A stretch of DNA of 64,000 bases. It comes from Anseranas semipalmata. Lineage: Eukaryota > Chordata > Aves > Anseriformes > Anseranatidae. Shown here one piece after another: positions 62,088 through 64,000 of this stretch; position 1 is the first letter of the stretch; every line of letters starts with the position of its first letter. The notes below the pieces were generated by a model that saw nothing but the letters and a program-made list of their open reading frames with translations, ran no database searches and had not been told where the DNA came from. The stretch is taken from contig VXAA01000158.1 in the NCBI GenBank assembly GCA_013399115.1, positions 707,429 through 771,428 on the forward strand, read 5' to 3'. A program made the position numbers and the translations under genes.

Positions 62088-63224
62088 TTTCAGACTTGTC
62101 CGTATCATCTTCACAGTTCCCTCAATGGAACCGTCCTCCCCTTCTGGAGAAGACTGGCTTTGGCTCCAAACGTGCTCTGAGATCACCACCTGGCACAGTG
62201 ACAGAGTCATGGGAAAGTTGAACATCAGCCACTTTTGAAGACACGGGGCCAAATTCAGCCCTGGTGTACGCGATGAAACTCCCCAGGTTTGAAAAGGAGC
62301 GTGTCTCTTGACACCACGGCCCGCCTGGAGCTGTTCTCTCCTGCTGTGACCCAGCTCTGAAGTTCCCTCTTTCTCCGGGTAGAGGGACCTCCGCTGCCCA
62401 CTCCCAGGAATTCAATCTGAGCACAGCTTGGTCGTTTGGACCCACTGCTCAGCACCTTGCCGTGGTGGCCTAGAGGTACTTGAGGCAGGTTCATTCATTT
62501 CCATAGGCATGGAGATGTTACTCTGCACGTCATGGACAGCGGCTGAGCCTGTGGGCTTTTCCTCACAGCAGTGTCCGTGCCCACCTGCAGCACCCACTTC
62601 TACTGCCCTGAGCTCTCCTCTTCTTGCACTCACAGCCCCTCCCTGCTGCCTCACAGCTCCTTCTTGTGCGCGTCTTCCTTCCTCTCTCCCCTCCATTTAT
62701 CCAAACCCCCTCCTCTGACTTCATTTCCCGCTGTTATGCTTTCCCAGTTTCCTTCTCCAGTTCATAGTGTGGCTGTATTATTTTGCACAGACACTTGGTT
62801 TCCTCACATATTTTTAGAATTTCACAAATGACTCTTTAGTAGGTCAAAAATGTTGAAATATGGGTAAGCTGCTAATATTCTGTGCACTTTCTGTTCCTCG
62901 AGTCTTAGTGCCTCCTGAACTAAGAGCTAATCATATAACCATATGGAGTGCAGTCTGCTAGAGATTAAGTGAAATTTGTTGCATTACCACATTGTAGCTC
63001 TTATTCCAGCTCATCATATGTCAAGATTAACATAAACCTGGCAGAGTAACTGCGTTCTGAGGCTGCCTGCACCAAGTCACAGCTCCTCCCCAGAACTGCT
63101 GGCGTTCAAATAGTGTCCCCAACACTGCACTGCATCACGAGAGGACACCCTGGATGGTGGTATGACTGCATGCCCACCAATATTTTCCAATCCCAAGGAA
63201 GCCTAAGCACAGACCAAAAGGATG

Positions 63225-63470
63225 GCTTGTGCCTACATCTGCTCTGCATCTGCAATCTACTTGGGGTTCATGTCTGCTCACTCTCTGTCTTTGCATCTGC
63301 ATCTGCTCAGCTTCTGCACCTGAATCTGCTTAGTGTCTGCATCTGGGCCTGCTCATCATCTGCTCTGCACCTGCTCAACATCTGTCATGTTTCCTCAGTG
63401 CCTACGTTCCCTAGGGGGTCCCCTGTGCATCACTGTCTGCTTTGCACCTGCTCAGCATCCCTGCTATCTT
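63225..63470 (+). repeat. Degenerate minisatellite of 'catctgctctgcac/atctgctca' type units
   Basis: Over about 240 bases the words 'tctgctctgcatctg', 'catctgcatctgctcag', 'cttctgcacctgaatctgctt', 'gcatctgggcctgctcatcatctgctctgcacctgctcaaca' and 'tgctttgcacctgctcagcat' recur. Together they form an imperfect array of CTGCNNCTG-containing units of about 12 to 24 bases. It ends about 100 bases before the CpG-rich block. Confidence 0.75.
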
Positions 63471-63559
63471 GTGCTCACTTTCCGAGAGTGGCTCTTGCCA
63501 CTATCGGAGTTAACATCCTCCACAGCATCCTCTGCACAGGAGTCGTTTCAGCAAGTGCC

Positions 63560-64000
63560 TCGCCACCTTCTCTAGAGGCAGTGCGGGTGCCGCGCCGACC
63601 AAACAGGTTGCCTGTATCTGCGGCAGGCACCCGGGCTTCAGCAGTGGGGGAGTCCAGCAGCCACCTGCTTGTCACCCGAGCAGAGACCTGCTCTTTCTCC
63701 TGTTCCTGTGCATCGCATCCACCCCAAGCCCCAGCTGCCTCCTCTCCTGCCGCCTTCCCACCTCGCCCTTCCTCCTCTCCTCTCCCCTCCCAGCCTTCCC
63801 CGAGATGCCCGGGCTCCAGACCCGGCCTTGCCTTGCAGCTCCCCGGCCGGGGCCCGGCCCGAGGTTCCTCCGGGACCCCGCGACCCACCCCGCCCGTCCG
63901 CTGCCGGCACCGGGCCTCCTCCACCTGCGGAGGAGCCGAGCGCTCTCCCCGGCCCCAGGACGGCGCCCCCCGGCCCCGCTCGCCCCCGCACCCGAGCGCG
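63560..64000. promoter_or_regulatory. CpG-rich block (edge of a CpG island)
   Basis: CpG dinucleotides become frequent after about 63560 and dominate to the end (gccgcgccgacc, ccgcgacccacc, gagcgctcggc as read on either strand). An Sp1-like ccccgccc is near 63887. No TGFB3 exon 1 frame is present in it. Since exon 1 must lie beyond 64000, this is most simply the intron-1 flank of the TGFB3 promoter island. It could also hold an alternative first exon or promoter. The minus-strand open frames here are products of GC richness. Confidence 0.6.

Larger units (their letters stand above)
58462..64000 (-). other. TGFB3: TGFB3 intron 1 (partial)
   Basis: Upstream of exon 2 on the minus strand I searched for the signal peptide and the first propeptide helix of TGFB3 and found no matching frame, so exon 1 must lie beyond 64000. 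The stretch holds an (AAAAC)n repeat, an AT palindrome, a decayed CR1 tail, a 20-base tandem repeat, a CG-alternating palindrome, a CTGCAT-type degenerate tandem array and a CpG-rich end. Confidence 0.8.

Noticed and set aside
62412..62696. Minus-strand frame considered as TGFB3 exon 1
   Set aside because: It has no signal peptide and no first-helix motif of TGF-beta propeptides, and no suitable donor leaving one base open.
63475..63991. Two overlapping minus-strand frames of 149 and 117 codons at the window end
   Set aside because: Their Gly/Arg/Ala/Glu-rich composition is the expected result of GC-rich sequence with few stops. They do not match TGFB3 exon 1 and overlap in different frames.

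Overview
The window is vertebrate, most likely avian. Two multi-exon genes in the synteny known from amniotes can be read: the 3' end of TTLL5 on the plus strand, and TGFB3 on the minus strand, converging tail to tail. Introns of about 0.5 to 9 kb (one of 18 kb) and a background of old, decayed CR1-type LINE fragments, with no recent SINE or LTR copy that I recognise, suggest a bird. A crocodilian or turtle is not excluded, and I cannot name the species.

Layout. Positions 1-48940 hold the end of TTLL5, a tubulin polyglutamylase and nuclear-receptor co-factor protein. I assign six coding exons (11040-11098, 11663-11840, 20708-20928, 28117-28202, 30321-30419, 48631-48716). Their splice phases join without a break into the last 242 codons before a TAA stop, and an AATAAA follows about 200 bases later. 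The first 11 kb and the five introns between exons are non-coding as far as I can see and carry decayed CR1 pieces, simple repeats and a few unexplained open frames. About 1.1 kb of intergenic DNA (48940-50005) separates the two genes.

Positions 50005-64000 hold TGFB3 on the minus strand. Exons 2 to 7 are complete, with consensus splice sites (58461-58298, 56921-56792, 55252-55145, 54336-54165, 53705-53552, 51158-51000). They encode part of the latency-associated propeptide, including an RGD motif, the furin site RKKR, and the whole 112-residue mature growth factor with its nine cysteines. Exon 1 (signal peptide and first part of the propeptide) is not in the window and should lie beyond 64000. 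The last 440 bases are a CpG-rich block, probably the intron-1 edge of the TGFB3 CpG island.

The two genes are not known to act in one pathway; their pairing is conserved synteny. I found no undescribed biological system. The points most worth checking are the strongly separated TTLL5 terminal exon, a 24-base cassette-like exon with an in-frame stop inside the last TTLL5 intron, a Tyr-to-Phe change in mature TGF-beta3, and an unexplained 184-codon minus-strand open frame at 45775-46329.
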